From NCBI GenBank assembly GCA_023439305.1, contig JAEXOO010000035.1:219378-283377 (forward strand): DNA of 64,000 nt, read 5' to 3'. The stretch comes from Pseudomonadota bacterium. Its GTDB lineage: Bacteria > Pseudomonadota > Gammaproteobacteria > Burkholderiales > Burkholderiaceae_B. The position numbers were made by a program, and so were the translations under genes. This document shows, piece after piece, positions 1 to 8,017 of the stretch. The notes under the pieces are model-generated. The model was not told the origin of the DNA. It searched no databases and worked only from the letters and a program-made list of their open reading frames with translations. How positions within the stretch are numbered: position 1 is the stretch's first letter; every line of letters begins with the position of its first letter.

Positions 1-1606
1 CAAGGTCTACCTGATCTCGAAAACAGACCTGCAGGGCCGCATCACCTACGCCAACCCGGCATTCATCGAGATCAGCGGCTACCCGCACGACGAACTGATC
101 GGGGCTCATCACCATATCGTGCGCCATCCGCACATGCCCGCCCTGCTGTTCCAGGACTTGTGGCAAACCCTGAAACAACAGCGCCCCTGGTCCGGCCTGA
201 TCAAGAACCGGCGCAAAGACGGCGGGTTCTACTGGGTCAAGGCGCGCGTCATTCCCTTGCTGGAAAACGGCAAAGTCAATGGTTATGCCTCAGTGCGGGT
301 GCGCCCCAGCGCCCAGGAAATCCACGAAGCCGAACGGCTGTACCAGGCCATCAACGAACAGGGCCTGCATGGCTTTCGCATCCGCGAAGGCCAATTGCAG
401 AGCACCGGCTGGCGCGCGGCCGCCCGTACGCTGCTGCAACCCTTGAACCGCAGCCTGCGCGCCAGCCTGCTGCGCTTCGGCCTGCTGACCGGCGGACTGC
501 TGGCCCTGTGCGCCACGTTGCTGATCGGCAGCGGCGCCTCCGCCTCGTACCTGGCCGGCGGGCTGGCTGCCCTGGGCACCGCCGGCCTGATCACCCTGAG
601 CTATGGCTGGGTAGTATCCCGACGCATGATGCAGCCCTTGCACAGCGCTACGCACCTGGCGCAGCAGATCGCCACCGGCAACTTGCTGATCGAACTGAAT
701 CCGCAACACACCCGCAGCCAGGAAGTCGCCCAGCTCTACTTCTATATGGACATGATGCGCAAAAGCCTGCTGGGCCTGGCGCGCGATGTGCATCAGGGCA
801 TACAGGCGTCCCTGGATGTCTCCACCCGGCTTGAGGATGGCAACCAACAGCTTTCCAGCCGCACCTGCGCCCAATCCGGGTCCCTGCAACGCACAGCCGC
901 CAGCATGGAGCAACTGACCATCACGGTACAGCAAACCGCCGACAACGCTCGCCTGGCCAACCAACTCGCCGACCAAAGCCTGTCCACGGCCCGGCGCGGG
1001 GGCGAAGTCATGCAGGACATGGTCAACACCATGCAAGACATCCACAACAGCTCCGAGCGCATCGGCGACATCGTCACCCTGATTGAAGGCATCGCCTTCC
1101 AGACCAACATCCTGGCGCTGAACGCCGCCGTAGAGTCCGCGCGCGCCGGCGAAGCCGGCCGCGGATTCGCCGTGGTTGCCGGAGAGGTGCGCAGCCTGGC
1201 ACAGAAAAGCGCCCAGGCCGCCGGCGAAATCAAAGCGCTGGTGGATGACTCTTTGCAGCGCATGGCCGCCGGCGCCCGCCATGCCGACCGGGCCGGCGCG
1301 ACCATGGACGAAATCATGCAATCCGTCTCCGACGTCACCCACCTGATCAACGAGATCTCCACCGCATCCAACGAACAGGCCAGCGGCCTGGCCCAGATCA
1401 ACGATGCCGTCTCCACCATGGACCGAGACACCAACGACAATGCCGATCTGGCCCGCAGCCTGGGACACACCGTCAGCCAACTGAGCCAGCAGGCGCTGGA
1501 ACTGAAGCTGTCCATCCAATTGCTGAATACCGGCCATGGCCGCAGCACCTATGCGCCCGACCCCGCTGCCACGCAGGAACCCATTCCTTTGCTCAAGGTG
1601 GCCTGA
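1..1606 (+). CDS. Aer-like PAS-containing methyl-accepting chemotaxis protein (5' end missing)
   Basis: The reading frame is open from base 2, so the N-terminus lies outside the window. The visible protein starts inside a PAS fold (TYANPAFIEISGY and GFYWVKARV), as in the redox/FAD-sensing aerotaxis receptor Aer. Two hydrophobic stretches follow at about 480-630 bp, then a HAMP-like linker, and then a cytoplasmic signalling domain with the hairpin tip AFQTNILALNAAVESARAGE. No periplasmic sensor domain lies between the membrane segments, which fits Aer topology. It probably reports cell energy or redox state to CheA/CheW. The PAS ligand cannot be shown from sequence. No C-terminal CheR-tether pentapeptide is present. 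Confidence 0.85.
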   Translation, partial: KVYLISKTDLQGRITYANPAFIEISGYPHDELIGAHHHIVRHPHMPALLFQDLWQTLKQQRPWSGLIKNRRKDGGFYWVKARVIPLLENGKVNGYASVRVRPSAQEIHEAERLYQAINEQGLHGFRIREGQLQSTGWRAAARTLLQPLNRSLRASLLRFGLLTGGLLALCATLLIGSGASASYLAGGLAALGTAGLITLSYGWVVSRRMMQPLHSATHLAQQIATGNLLIELNPQHTRSQEVAQLYFYMDMMRKSLLGLARDVHQGIQASLDVSTRLEDGNQQLSSRTCAQSGSLQRTAASMEQLTITVQQTADNARLANQLADQSLSTARRGGEVMQDMVNTMQDIHNSSERIGDIVTLIEGIAFQTNILALNAAVESARAGEAGRGFAVVAGEVRSLAQKSAQAAGEIKALVDDSLQRMAAGARHADRAGATMDEIMQSVSDVTHLINEISTASNEQASGLAQINDAVSTMDRDTNDNADLARSLGHTVSQLSQQALELKLSIQLLNTGHGRSTYAPDPAATQEPIPLLKVA

Positions 1607-1727
1607 CCGATCCGAAGTAGTCCCGGCCACGGGCTGGACGCGGCTCAGTCCCACTCCCTGCGAGGATGTCGCGCACCTGACACAGAATGGCGTACCGCTT
1701 GCCCTTCAGGCCGGCATATGATGCACT

Positions 1728-1741
1728 CAGGTCTTGACCTG
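1728..1741. promoter_or_regulatory. 14-bp perfect dyad upstream of ogt, beside a TATGAT -10-like element
   Basis: CAGGTC-TT-GACCTG is a perfect inverted repeat. It starts six bases after TATGAT (1717-1722), so it would sit on a transcription start about 75 bases before the ogt start codon. No good -35 box is seen. It could be an operator, but the regulator is unknown. Confidence 0.25.
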
Positions 1742-1812
1742 TGCGCGCTTTCCATCCGGCCTGCACCCTTGAACCGGGACCTTCGCGCACCCTTATCCTG
1801 GGAGAACATGCC

Positions 1813-2340
1813 ATGCCCGACGCCCTGGAATTACATTACGCCATCGCCCCGTGCGACTTCGGCCTGCTGCTGGCGGCCCAGCATGGCAAAAAACTGATTT
1901 ACGCCTGCCTGGGTGACGATGCGGCGGCCATGCGCGCCGAACTGCAGCACCATTTTCCTGATGCGCTGCTCCACGATACGGCGGCCGATAAAATCCCCGC
2001 GCTGAAAAAACTCACGGATTACCTGCATGCGCCCAAGAAAGCACCGGACATCCCCCTGGAGCTGCACGGCACCGAATTCCAACTGAAGGTGTGGGATGTC
2101 CTGCGCCACATCCCGCCCGGCCAGACACGCAGCTACGCCGACATCGCCCGCGCCATCGGCGAACCCTCCGCCACCCGCGCCGTCGCGCGCGCCTGCGCCA
2201 GCAATCCCATCGCCCTGCTCATCCCCTGCCACCGCATCCTGCGCAGCGACGGAGGCATCACCGGCTACCGCTGGGGCGTGGAGCGCAAGAAAGCCATCAT
2301 CAAACACGAAAAAGCGTTTGCGGAATCCTTACGACCGTAA
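1813..2340 (+). CDS. ogt: Methylated-DNA--protein-cysteine S-methyltransferase (Ogt/Ada-C family)
   Basis: This 175-residue protein repairs O6-alkylguanine and O4-alkylthymine by moving the alkyl group irreversibly onto its own cysteine. The active-site motif PCHR is at 138-141 (Cys139), preceded by the helix-turn-helix region with RAVARACASNP and followed by GGITGYRWG. The N-terminal half is the usual short ribonuclease-H-like domain. I chose the ATG at 1813 because GGGAGAA lies about 7 bases upstream; an upstream GTG at 1741 would add 24 residues that do not resemble the family. The stop codon lies inside the first hipBA operator palindrome, so the two loci abut closely. Confidence 0.92.
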   Translation: MPDALELHYAIAPCDFGLLLAAQHGKKLIYACLGDDAAAMRAELQHHFPDALLHDTAADKIPALKKLTDYLHAPKKAPDIPLELHGTEFQLKVWDVLRHIPPGQTRSYADIARAIGEPSATRAVARACASNPIALLIPCHRILRSDGGITGYRWGVERKKAIIKHEKAFAESLRP

Positions 2341-2344
2341 GGAT
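2325..2344. promoter_or_regulatory. hipBA operator O1 (overlaps ogt stop codon)
   Basis: ATCCTTACGACCGTAAGGAT is a 20-bp palindrome of the form ATCC-N12-GGAT. It resembles the HipB operators of E. coli (TATCC-N8-GGATA) but has a longer spacer. It is one of three copies with centres 50-51 bp apart. Confidence 0.7.
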
Positions 2345-2375
2345 TTTGAATTTTTTCAACGTAAAAAAAACAAAA

Positions 2376-2395
2376 ATCCTCACGACTGCGAGGAT
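2376..2395. promoter_or_regulatory. hipBA operator O2
   Basis: ATCCTCACGACTGCGAGGAT, the second copy of the ATCC-N12-GGAT palindrome, lies just upstream of the putative -35 box of hipB. Confidence 0.75.
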
Positions 2396-2398
2396 TTA

Positions 2399-2427
2399 TT
2401 GTCAAATTCCTATTTCAATCTTAAAAT
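2399..2427 (+). promoter_or_regulatory. Sigma-70-like promoter of hipBA
   Basis: TTGTCA (2399-2404), 17 bases, TAAAAT (2422-2427): one mismatch to consensus in each box and ideal spacing. It sits between operators O2 and O3, with the predicted start inside O3, so bound HipB would occlude RNA polymerase. Confidence 0.65.
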
Positions 2428-2445
2428 CCTCACAATCGTGAGGAT
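2426..2445. promoter_or_regulatory. hipBA operator O3 (overlaps -10 box and Shine-Dalgarno)
   Basis: ATCCTCACAATCGTGAGGAT, the third palindrome. Its right arm contains the GAGGA Shine-Dalgarno of hipB (2440-2444), and its left edge overlaps the -10 box. Confidence 0.75.
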
Positions 2446-2450
2446 TATCC

Positions 2451-2717
2451 ATGCAAATACCCATCAATGAAGCTGGAGACATCGGGCAAGTGGTACGCGC
2501 CAGCCGTAAAGCCCAGCAAATTCGTCAAGATGACGCCGCAGGCAGTATCGGCGTCAGTGAAAACTTCCTAGGCAAGATCGAGCGTGGCAGCGACACCGTG
2601 CAGTGGGGCAAGCTGTTCCAGGTTCTGGAGGGACTGGGCATCCGCATCCTGGTTGACGTACCGGACAGTGTCGATCCCTATCTGAACCCAGACCAATCTG
2701 CACGCAAACATCCATGA
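2451..2717 (+). CDS. hipB: HipB-type antitoxin, XRE-family repressor
   Basis: This 88-residue protein has one Cro/C1-type helix-turn-helix at about 12-65 (IRQDDAAGSIGVSENFLGKI is the core) and a short acidic and basic tail. HipB neutralises the HipA kinase and represses its own operon. Three near-identical palindromes upstream fit a HipB operator array. The ATG at 2451 has GAGGA six bases upstream. The gene overlaps hipA by four bases (ATGA), which usually means translational coupling. The family assignment rests on the hipA neighbour and the HTH pattern; the sequence alone would only support an XRE regulator. Confidence 0.85.
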   Translation: MQIPINEAGDIGQVVRASRKAQQIRQDDAAGSIGVSENFLGKIERGSDTVQWGKLFQVLEGLGIRILVDVPDSVDPYLNPDQSARKHP

Positions 2718-4021
2718 GCGAACGAACGCTGTTGGCCTCTATCAATCAGACTCCTGTTGGCACTCTGCAAGAAGCCAAGGGTCTGTGGAGCTTTCAGTAC
2801 TCACGTCCCTGGCTGGAACAGCCTCAACGTTTTGCTCTCAGCCCCCACTTGCCGCTAACGCCCGATACCCTGATAGACGGCGCCAGCCAACGTCCGGTGC
2901 AATGGTACTTTGATAACTTGCTTCCAGAAGAACATCAACGTATTTTGCTGGCCAACGACGCCCGATTAAATCCCGCTGATGCATTTGGTTTGCTGGCTTG
3001 GTACGGCGCCGAATCCGCAGGCTCATTGAGCTTGTTATCTCCAGATGCCGCCCAGCAAGCTACAGGATCATTGCAGCCTTTGCCGGACGCCGAACTGGAA
3101 GGACGCATCCGCCGACTGCCCAAAACCCCGTTGACCCATACCGCCGTCAAACGCATGTCATTAGCGGGCGCACAGCATAAATTAGCCGTTGTGCTGCAAG
3201 ACAATGTGCTGTTTGAACCCGCTGGTGCCACACCCTCCACCCACATCCTGAAACCCAACCATCCCGACGAAGACTACCCGCATTCCGCCATCAATGAGTG
3301 GTTTATCATGCGCCTTGCCAAACGGCTTCGACTGGACGTACCTGACATATATCGACGTTATGTTCCTTCCTCTGTCTACCTGATCCAGCGATTCGATCGG
3401 ATGACGAGCCCTCAAGGCTGGCAACGCCGCCATGCAATAGATGCCTGTCAACTATTGGGACTAGATCGCAGCTTCAAGTACAGCCAAGGCAGCATGGATA
3501 GCCTGGCGTCTTTAGCCAACGCCTGTCGCAGTCCCGCCGTTGCCAGATCACGCCTGTTTACATGGCTGGTATTCAATATGCTCATCGGCAACAGTGACGC
3601 ACATCTGAAGAACCTGAGCTTCCTGGTGTCGCACGAGGGCGTTCAATTGGCGCCGTTCTACGATCTACTCAGCATTGCCACATACGATTCGCGGGCCTTT
3701 GATCAGCCTGGCTGGCCGGACCAAACGCCACTGGCCTGGCCCATTCTGGGCGCGGTACGCTTCTCAGACATCCACAGAGGACTGCTGTTAGAGGCAGGAG
3801 CCGTCTTGAACCTGGCAAAAAACACGGCGGAACGCCTTCTGGAAAACATCCGTAGCCGTATTGAACAGGAAGCTCAAACACTCTACGACGAACTTCAAGC
3901 GGACAACACACGCCTTATCCAAGCAAAGCCGACACTTTCAGCCACGCTGGCAGGAGAGTCTCGTTGTCTTCGAGCAATTCAACATACCGTCATCAAAGAC
4001 ATGGTCCAACGGCTAGCGTGA
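2714..4021 (+). CDS. hipA: HipA-type serine/threonine kinase toxin
   Basis: This 435-residue protein has the length and motifs of HipA kinases: an N-terminal beta domain, the P-loop-like autophosphorylation segment SLAGAQHK (Ser149), ILKP with Lys179, the catalytic NSDAHLKN (292-299, Asp294), and metal-binding YDLL (Asp316). E. coli HipA phosphorylates glutamyl-tRNA synthetase and causes growth arrest; the target here is not known. All catalytic residues are present, so it looks active and not decayed. It converges on the DUF445 gene with only five bases between the stops. Local GC is a little lower than in neighbouring genes, in line with a mobile toxin-antitoxin pair. Confidence 0.92.
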   Translation: MSERTLLASINQTPVGTLQEAKGLWSFQYSRPWLEQPQRFALSPHLPLTPDTLIDGASQRPVQWYFDNLLPEEHQRILLANDARLNPADAFGLLAWYGAESAGSLSLLSPDAAQQATGSLQPLPDAELEGRIRRLPKTPLTHTAVKRMSLAGAQHKLAVVLQDNVLFEPAGATPSTHILKPNHPDEDYPHSAINEWFIMRLAKRLRLDVPDIYRRYVPSSVYLIQRFDRMTSPQGWQRRHAIDACQLLGLDRSFKYSQGSMDSLASLANACRSPAVARSRLFTWLVFNMLIGNSDAHLKNLSFLVSHEGVQLAPFYDLLSIATYDSRAFDQPGWPDQTPLAWPILGAVRFSDIHRGLLLEAGAVLNLAKNTAERLLENIRSRIEQEAQTLYDELQADNTRLIQAKPTLSATLAGESRCLRAIQHTVIKDMVQRLA

Positions 4022-4026
4022 CTAAA

Positions 4027-5343
4027 TTACACCACCCCAAGCATCACCAGCCCGTGCAACGCCACCCCCACCAGGCCACCCACCAAGGTGCCGTTGAAAC
4101 GGATATATTGCAGATCCGTACCGACCGTCAGTTCCAGTTCTCGCACCAGTTGACGGTCGTCCCAATTGCGCACCGTGCGCGAAATATGATCCTTCGCGCC
4201 CTCGCGCAGATGCTCGGCCAGTCCTGCGGCGGCGGACAACATATGGTCGTTCAGGGTAGTCCGTAATTGTGCATCCTGCTCCAGCCGCCGCCCCAGATCC
4301 AGGGCCAGTTGCTGCAAATGCGTCGCGACTGCAGAGTCTTCTTTATCCAGGTCCGAACGCAAGGCCCGCATCACCTCGCTCCATACACCGTCTATATACG
4401 CACCCACCTCCTGGTGGTGCACAAGCCGCTGCTTGATGAACTCCACCTGCTCCATCAGATCAGGATCTTGTCCCAGGCGCTGTATATAAGATTGGACCCA
4501 ACGCTCGTAATCCTGGCGCAATTCATGCTCAGGCTGGCTCAGGATGCTCTGCACCTCGTCCACCAGCGCGCGCGCCAGACGATCCGCCAGCTTGCCGGAC
4601 AGATCATCCACCGAGGTCACCACCCCGACCACTTTCAACAGACTGGGCCACTCCCGCTCGGCATAGCGCAACACGATTGCCGCCACCCGCTGCTTGACCT
4701 TCTCGTCGCCCAGGTAGTCCCCCAGCCGCTGCAGCACCTCGCTCAAAAGCCGTTGATGCCGGCCGTCGCGTGTCAACAGCCCCAGTATTTCAGAGGCCGA
4801 GCCCGCCAGATTCAAACGCAGCAGATAGGAACGCACGCCATCCGTCAGGGCCTGCTTGACGCTTTGCTCGTCCAAAAGGCGCAGCGCTTCCCGCAGCCCC
4901 GTCTGCATATAAGCGGCCACCGCCCGACTCTGCTCTGGCCTGGACAGCCATTGCCCCAGGCGTGCAGCCGGATCCAAAGCGCGCAACTTATCCAGAATAG
5001 TTTTGGAATCCAGAAAGTGATCACGCACGAACACACCTAGACTGTCACCCAGGCTGTTCTTCTTGTTGGGAATGATAGCCGTGTGCGGCAAAGGCAGGCC
5101 CAGCGGCCGCTTGAACAAGGCCACCACCGCAAACCAGTCCGCCAGCGCCCCCACTGTGGCCGCCTCGCTGAACGCGCGCAGCCACGGCCAGAAAGCCGGC
5201 CACGGCGCAGACGAGCCTTGCCGCAGCATGGCGTGGCTCAGCAGGAACAAGCCGACCGTCACCGCCAACAGCGCCAGGGCGTTGAGCTTCATTTTGCGCA
5301 GGCGGCGTTCGGGGGTAGACAAAGAAGAGGGTGTTTTTGACAT
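4027..5343 (-). CDS. DUF445 family membrane protein (YjiN-like)
   Basis: This 438-residue protein has an N-terminal membrane helix (about 19-38), a conserved ATVGALADWFAVVALFKRPLGLP segment that begins near residue 62, a long mostly helical middle region, and a C-terminal hydrophobic segment with LVGGLVGVALHG. This matches the DUF445 family. No biochemical role is established for the family. The gene lies downstream of fliC1 on the same strand but is separated from it by a strong hairpin, so it probably has its own promoter. The context does not indicate a function. Confidence 0.85.
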   Translation of the reverse strand: MSKTPSSLSTPERRLRKMKLNALALLAVTVGLFLLSHAMLRQGSSAPWPAFWPWLRAFSEAATVGALADWFAVVALFKRPLGLPLPHTAIIPNKKNSLGDSLGVFVRDHFLDSKTILDKLRALDPAARLGQWLSRPEQSRAVAAYMQTGLREALRLLDEQSVKQALTDGVRSYLLRLNLAGSASEILGLLTRDGRHQRLLSEVLQRLGDYLGDEKVKQRVAAIVLRYAEREWPSLLKVVGVVTSVDDLSGKLADRLARALVDEVQSILSQPEHELRQDYERWVQSYIQRLGQDPDLMEQVEFIKQRLVHHQEVGAYIDGVWSEVMRALRSDLDKEDSAVATHLQQLALDLGRRLEQDAQLRTTLNDHMLSAAAGLAEHLREGAKDHISRTVRNWDDRQLVRELELTVGTDLQYIRFNGTLVGGLVGVALHGLVMLGVV

Positions 5344-5498
5344 AGACGAAACCGCAGCTTGCTTGACGCTCTATAAAAGAGCTGTTTCATTGAAGCGGCA
5401 GCGCTGTAGGCCGGCTCCATCACTCGATAAGCATTGTCAAACGACAATGCAGCCCTTGTAAACCACTTGCCGGCATACGAGGAGCTCAGATTCAAAAC

Positions 5499-5530
5499 GC
5501 AACAAGCCAGCCCGAGGGCTGGCTTGTTGC
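5499..5530 (-). terminator. Terminator of fliC1
   Basis: A 15-bp perfect stem (GCAACAAGCCAGCCC with its complement) follows the fliC1 stop on the minus strand and is followed by GTTTTG. An almost identical stem lies after fliC2, so the terminators were duplicated with the flagellins. Confidence 0.8.
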
Positions 5531-5577
5531 TGGCTGAGTGCCCCCGAGTACAACCAGGGGCGAGCGCTATGCCTTAA

Positions 5578-7767
5578 TTAACGCAGCAGCGACAGCACGG
5601 TCTGTGGAACCTGGTTGGCCTGGGCCAGAACCGAGGTGCCGGCCTGTTGCAGGATCTGAGCGCGGGTCATGTTGGAGACTTCGACAGCGTAGTCGGCGTC
5701 TTCGATACGCGAACGAGCAGCAGACAGGTTGGTCACCGTGTTGTTCAGGTTCGTGATGGTCGACTCAAAACGGTTCTGAACGGCACCCAGGTCCGAGCGC
5801 AGGTTGTCGACTTGTTGCAAAGCAGCGTCCAGCGCGGCCAGCGGATCCGTCGTGCGAACCGACAGCTCCGCATCGCTACCGGTTGCCTTGGTCACAGCAA
5901 CGTTGCCGGTGGCGGCGTCAGCGGTACCCAGGGTAGCCTTGGTGTACACGGCACTATCACCCGAACCGCTCTTGACGGCGTACTGCGTCGCACCGGCGGA
6001 ATCAGTGTAGCTGTGCAGCGTTTCACCCGCAGCAAGACCGGTGTAATTGCCGTCCACGGCTGCGCTCACCGTGGTCACGGCTGTGCCGGTGCTAACCAGC
6101 GAGGCGTCCACAGCGGTGCTGCTGGAGTCCCAGCTGAAGGAATTGCCTGCGCTATCGGCGGTTGCCGCGTAGTACTTGCTGTCGCTGCCCTTGACCACGT
6201 AGCCGCTGCCATCAGCCAGCGCGTAGAGGCCGTCCGAGGTAACAGAGCCACCCAGGTCTTCATTGAACAGATCGTCATCAGGGTTGGCAGTGAAGCTGCC
6301 GACGGTGACACTCGTCACTGCAGAAGCACTCAGGTTACCGGGGCTGACCTGAACCAGGCCTTCGGTCGGGGTCGTCGCACGCAGATCGACTTCATAAGCG
6401 ATCGTGTAGTTGGCTGCATCGGCTTTATCGCCCGTACCGTTGTACGTGAACGTGCCCTTGACCTCGTAATAATTACCGTCGTCGGCCTTGGCGGCGAACA
6501 TCTGCGTCGTGACGTTGCCGGTGGTGTTGGCTTCGATGTCGTTGCGGGCAAACAGGCCGGCGCTGTAGTCGATGTTGACTGCGCGGTTATCTGGCGGGGT
6601 AGTCACGGTCGTAACTGTGGCGGTACCAGGTACGGTCGTCACGTCTGCGCCATCAAGTACGCCCGTCACAGCACCCGTTGTCTGATTGACCGTAACCTCG
6701 TAAGCACCGTTTTCAGCAGTAGTAGCGCTACCCGAGATTTCAACGTAGTACTTGCCATCAGTATCACGGCTGATATCGCCAATCGTAGCGCCGGCACCCA
6801 AATTGGAGACATCGATACCGGTAGTGGTCAAGGTAATCGGTGTAGCTGGCGCACCCAACTCGGTCACCGCCGAACCAATCGCCCCACCCGCAGTGGCAAA
6901 CGTCGTGCCGATGTTAGCCGACACCGGCAGCGAGGTGACGGCTCCGCTGCCATCAACCTGACCCGCGCCTGTGCCCACCGTCAGGGCGGTGCTGGACGAA
7001 TCCCACACCCACTTGCCCGTTGCCGTGTTTTCTTCCAGCGCATAGTAGCTGCCATCGCTGCCCTTGACCGCGAAACCGCCGCCATTCACCGCATGCAGGC
7101 TGTCAACAGTCACGCCCGACGGATTCGGACCGGGGCCGCCGGCCGGTGTGGCGCTATTGGCATTGACCACAGTGGCCGTCGTCTGGGTGCCCTTGCCGGC
7201 TGCGGCGGCCGTAATGTCGGTCAACCCGCTGGCCGACAAAGCATTCACATTGTAGTTACCCAGGCCCAGCGTGCTGGAAGTGATGGTTTTCAGGTTGACA
7301 TCGATGGTTTCGTTGTCGTGTGCGCCGACTTGCACCTTCAGGGTGTTGTCGGCGGCCAGCACTTTCACGCCGTTAAATTTGGTTTGTTCGGAAACACGGT
7401 TGATTTCATCTAAACGCTGCTTGATTTCGGCCTGAATGGAGTCCAGATCCGATTGCGAATTGGAGCCCGTGGCGGCTTGCACAGACAAATCACGAACACG
7501 CTGCAGATTATTGTTGATTTCGTTCAACGCGCCTTCGGTCGTCTGGGCGATAGAGATGCCGTCGTTGGCATTGCGGGCGGCTTGCTTCAGGCCATTGATG
7601 TTGGCGGTGAAGCGGTTGGCGATGGCCTGACCGGCGGCGTCGTCTTTGGCGCTGTTGATGCGTTGGCCGGAGGACAGACGTTCGATAGCTTGGCCCAGCG
7701 CGCCTTGGGATTTGGTCAGATTGCCCTGGGCAACCAGTGACAGGTAGTTGGTATTGACAATCGACAT
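5578..7767 (-). CDS. fliC: Flagellin 1 (large central domain)
   Basis: The first ~165 residues (NTNYLSLVAQ, SSGQRINSAKDDAAGQAIA) and last ~90 residues (ENA-type coiled-coil D0/D1, ending PQTVLSLLR) are classic flagellin. The roughly 450-residue middle is Gly/Thr/Asp-rich and surface-exposed in flagella. It carries two copies of a module VKGSD-x-x-YYA ... WDSSSTA (around 234-263 and 525-554). At 729 residues it is much longer than flagellin 2. The start at 7767 is preferred because a G-rich Shine-Dalgarno lies six bases upstream; an ATG at 7773 is crowded by it. Its leader is AT-rich and lacks the sigma-28 box seen before flagellin 2. The termini are nearly identical to flagellin 2 at DNA level, which shows a duplication in inverted orientation. 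Confidence 0.95.
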   Translation of the reverse strand: MSIVNTNYLSLVAQGNLTKSQGALGQAIERLSSGQRINSAKDDAAGQAIANRFTANINGLKQAARNANDGISIAQTTEGALNEINNNLQRVRDLSVQAATGSNSQSDLDSIQAEIKQRLDEINRVSEQTKFNGVKVLAADNTLKVQVGAHDNETIDVNLKTITSSTLGLGNYNVNALSASGLTDITAAAAGKGTQTTATVVNANSATPAGGPGPNPSGVTVDSLHAVNGGGFAVKGSDGSYYALEENTATGKWVWDSSSTALTVGTGAGQVDGSGAVTSLPVSANIGTTFATAGGAIGSAVTELGAPATPITLTTTGIDVSNLGAGATIGDISRDTDGKYYVEISGSATTAENGAYEVTVNQTTGAVTGVLDGADVTTVPGTATVTTVTTPPDNRAVNIDYSAGLFARNDIEANTTGNVTTQMFAAKADDGNYYEVKGTFTYNGTGDKADAANYTIAYEVDLRATTPTEGLVQVSPGNLSASAVTSVTVGSFTANPDDDLFNEDLGGSVTSDGLYALADGSGYVVKGSDSKYYAATADSAGNSFSWDSSSTAVDASLVSTGTAVTTVSAAVDGNYTGLAAGETLHSYTDSAGATQYAVKSGSGDSAVYTKATLGTADAATGNVAVTKATGSDAELSVRTTDPLAALDAALQQVDNLRSDLGAVQNRFESTITNLNNTVTNLSAARSRIEDADYAVEVSNMTRAQILQQAGTSVLAQANQVPQTVLSLLR

Positions 7768-7844
7768 TCCCATCCCCCCCGGTCGGAACCTTTTCTTTCA
7801 ATGCTTTAACGCCAGCCAATTCCTAATATCCATAGAATTTCGAA

Positions 7845-7872
7845 TTCTCGGTGCCTTTATTTGTGTTTTCTA
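7845..7872 (-). promoter_or_regulatory. Weak sigma-28-like candidate upstream of fliC1
   Basis: On the minus strand TAGA, 16 bases, ACCGAGAA resembles the FliA consensus but has a one-base-long spacer and mismatches in both boxes. It is the best candidate in the fliC1 leader and far weaker than the fliC2, flaG and flgK sites. Confidence 0.25.
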
Positions 7873-7987
7873 TTTTCCTACTCTTTTTCCTTCGCGATGC
7901 GCGCCCTTTCTAAAAACCCTATTTTTCCATTTTCAATTTCTTAAGCTTTAAACATCAATGACGTACATTTCTGTGTAGATCCGATCC

Positions 7988-7993
7988 TATACT
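7988..7993 (+). promoter_or_regulatory. Possible -10 box of the integrase gene
   Basis: TATACT lies 24 bases before the chosen start; the -35 region is poor. A start near base 8000 would exclude the GTG at 7994 as the initiation codon. Confidence 0.3.
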
Positions 7994-8017
7994 GTGTTTC
8001 GCAAAATTTTTGAGTGC

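Noticed and set aside
290..1654. 454-codon minus-strand frame opposite the Aer-like transducer
   Set aside because: Gly/Gln-rich shadow of a well-supported MCP gene, typical of the third frame in GC-rich DNA.
1984..1991. Perfect GCCGATAA inside ogt
   Set aside because: No TAAA-like -35 lies 15 bases upstream, and no flagellar gene follows.
7208..7215. GCCGTAAT on the plus strand inside fliC1
   Set aside because: The sequence 15 bases upstream is GCCC, so there is no -35 box, and the site is antisense in a coding region.
5647..7413. 588-codon open frame on the plus strand opposite fliC1
   Set aside because: It is exactly antisense to a certain flagellin gene; its length comes from the low-stop composition of flagellin DNA, and it has no ribosome site or recognisable domain.
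7774..7815. TAAAGCATTG and CCGAC just before fliC1 as a sigma-28 promoter
   Set aside because: Spacing is 17 and the -10 half would overlap the ribosome site; no room remains for a leader.
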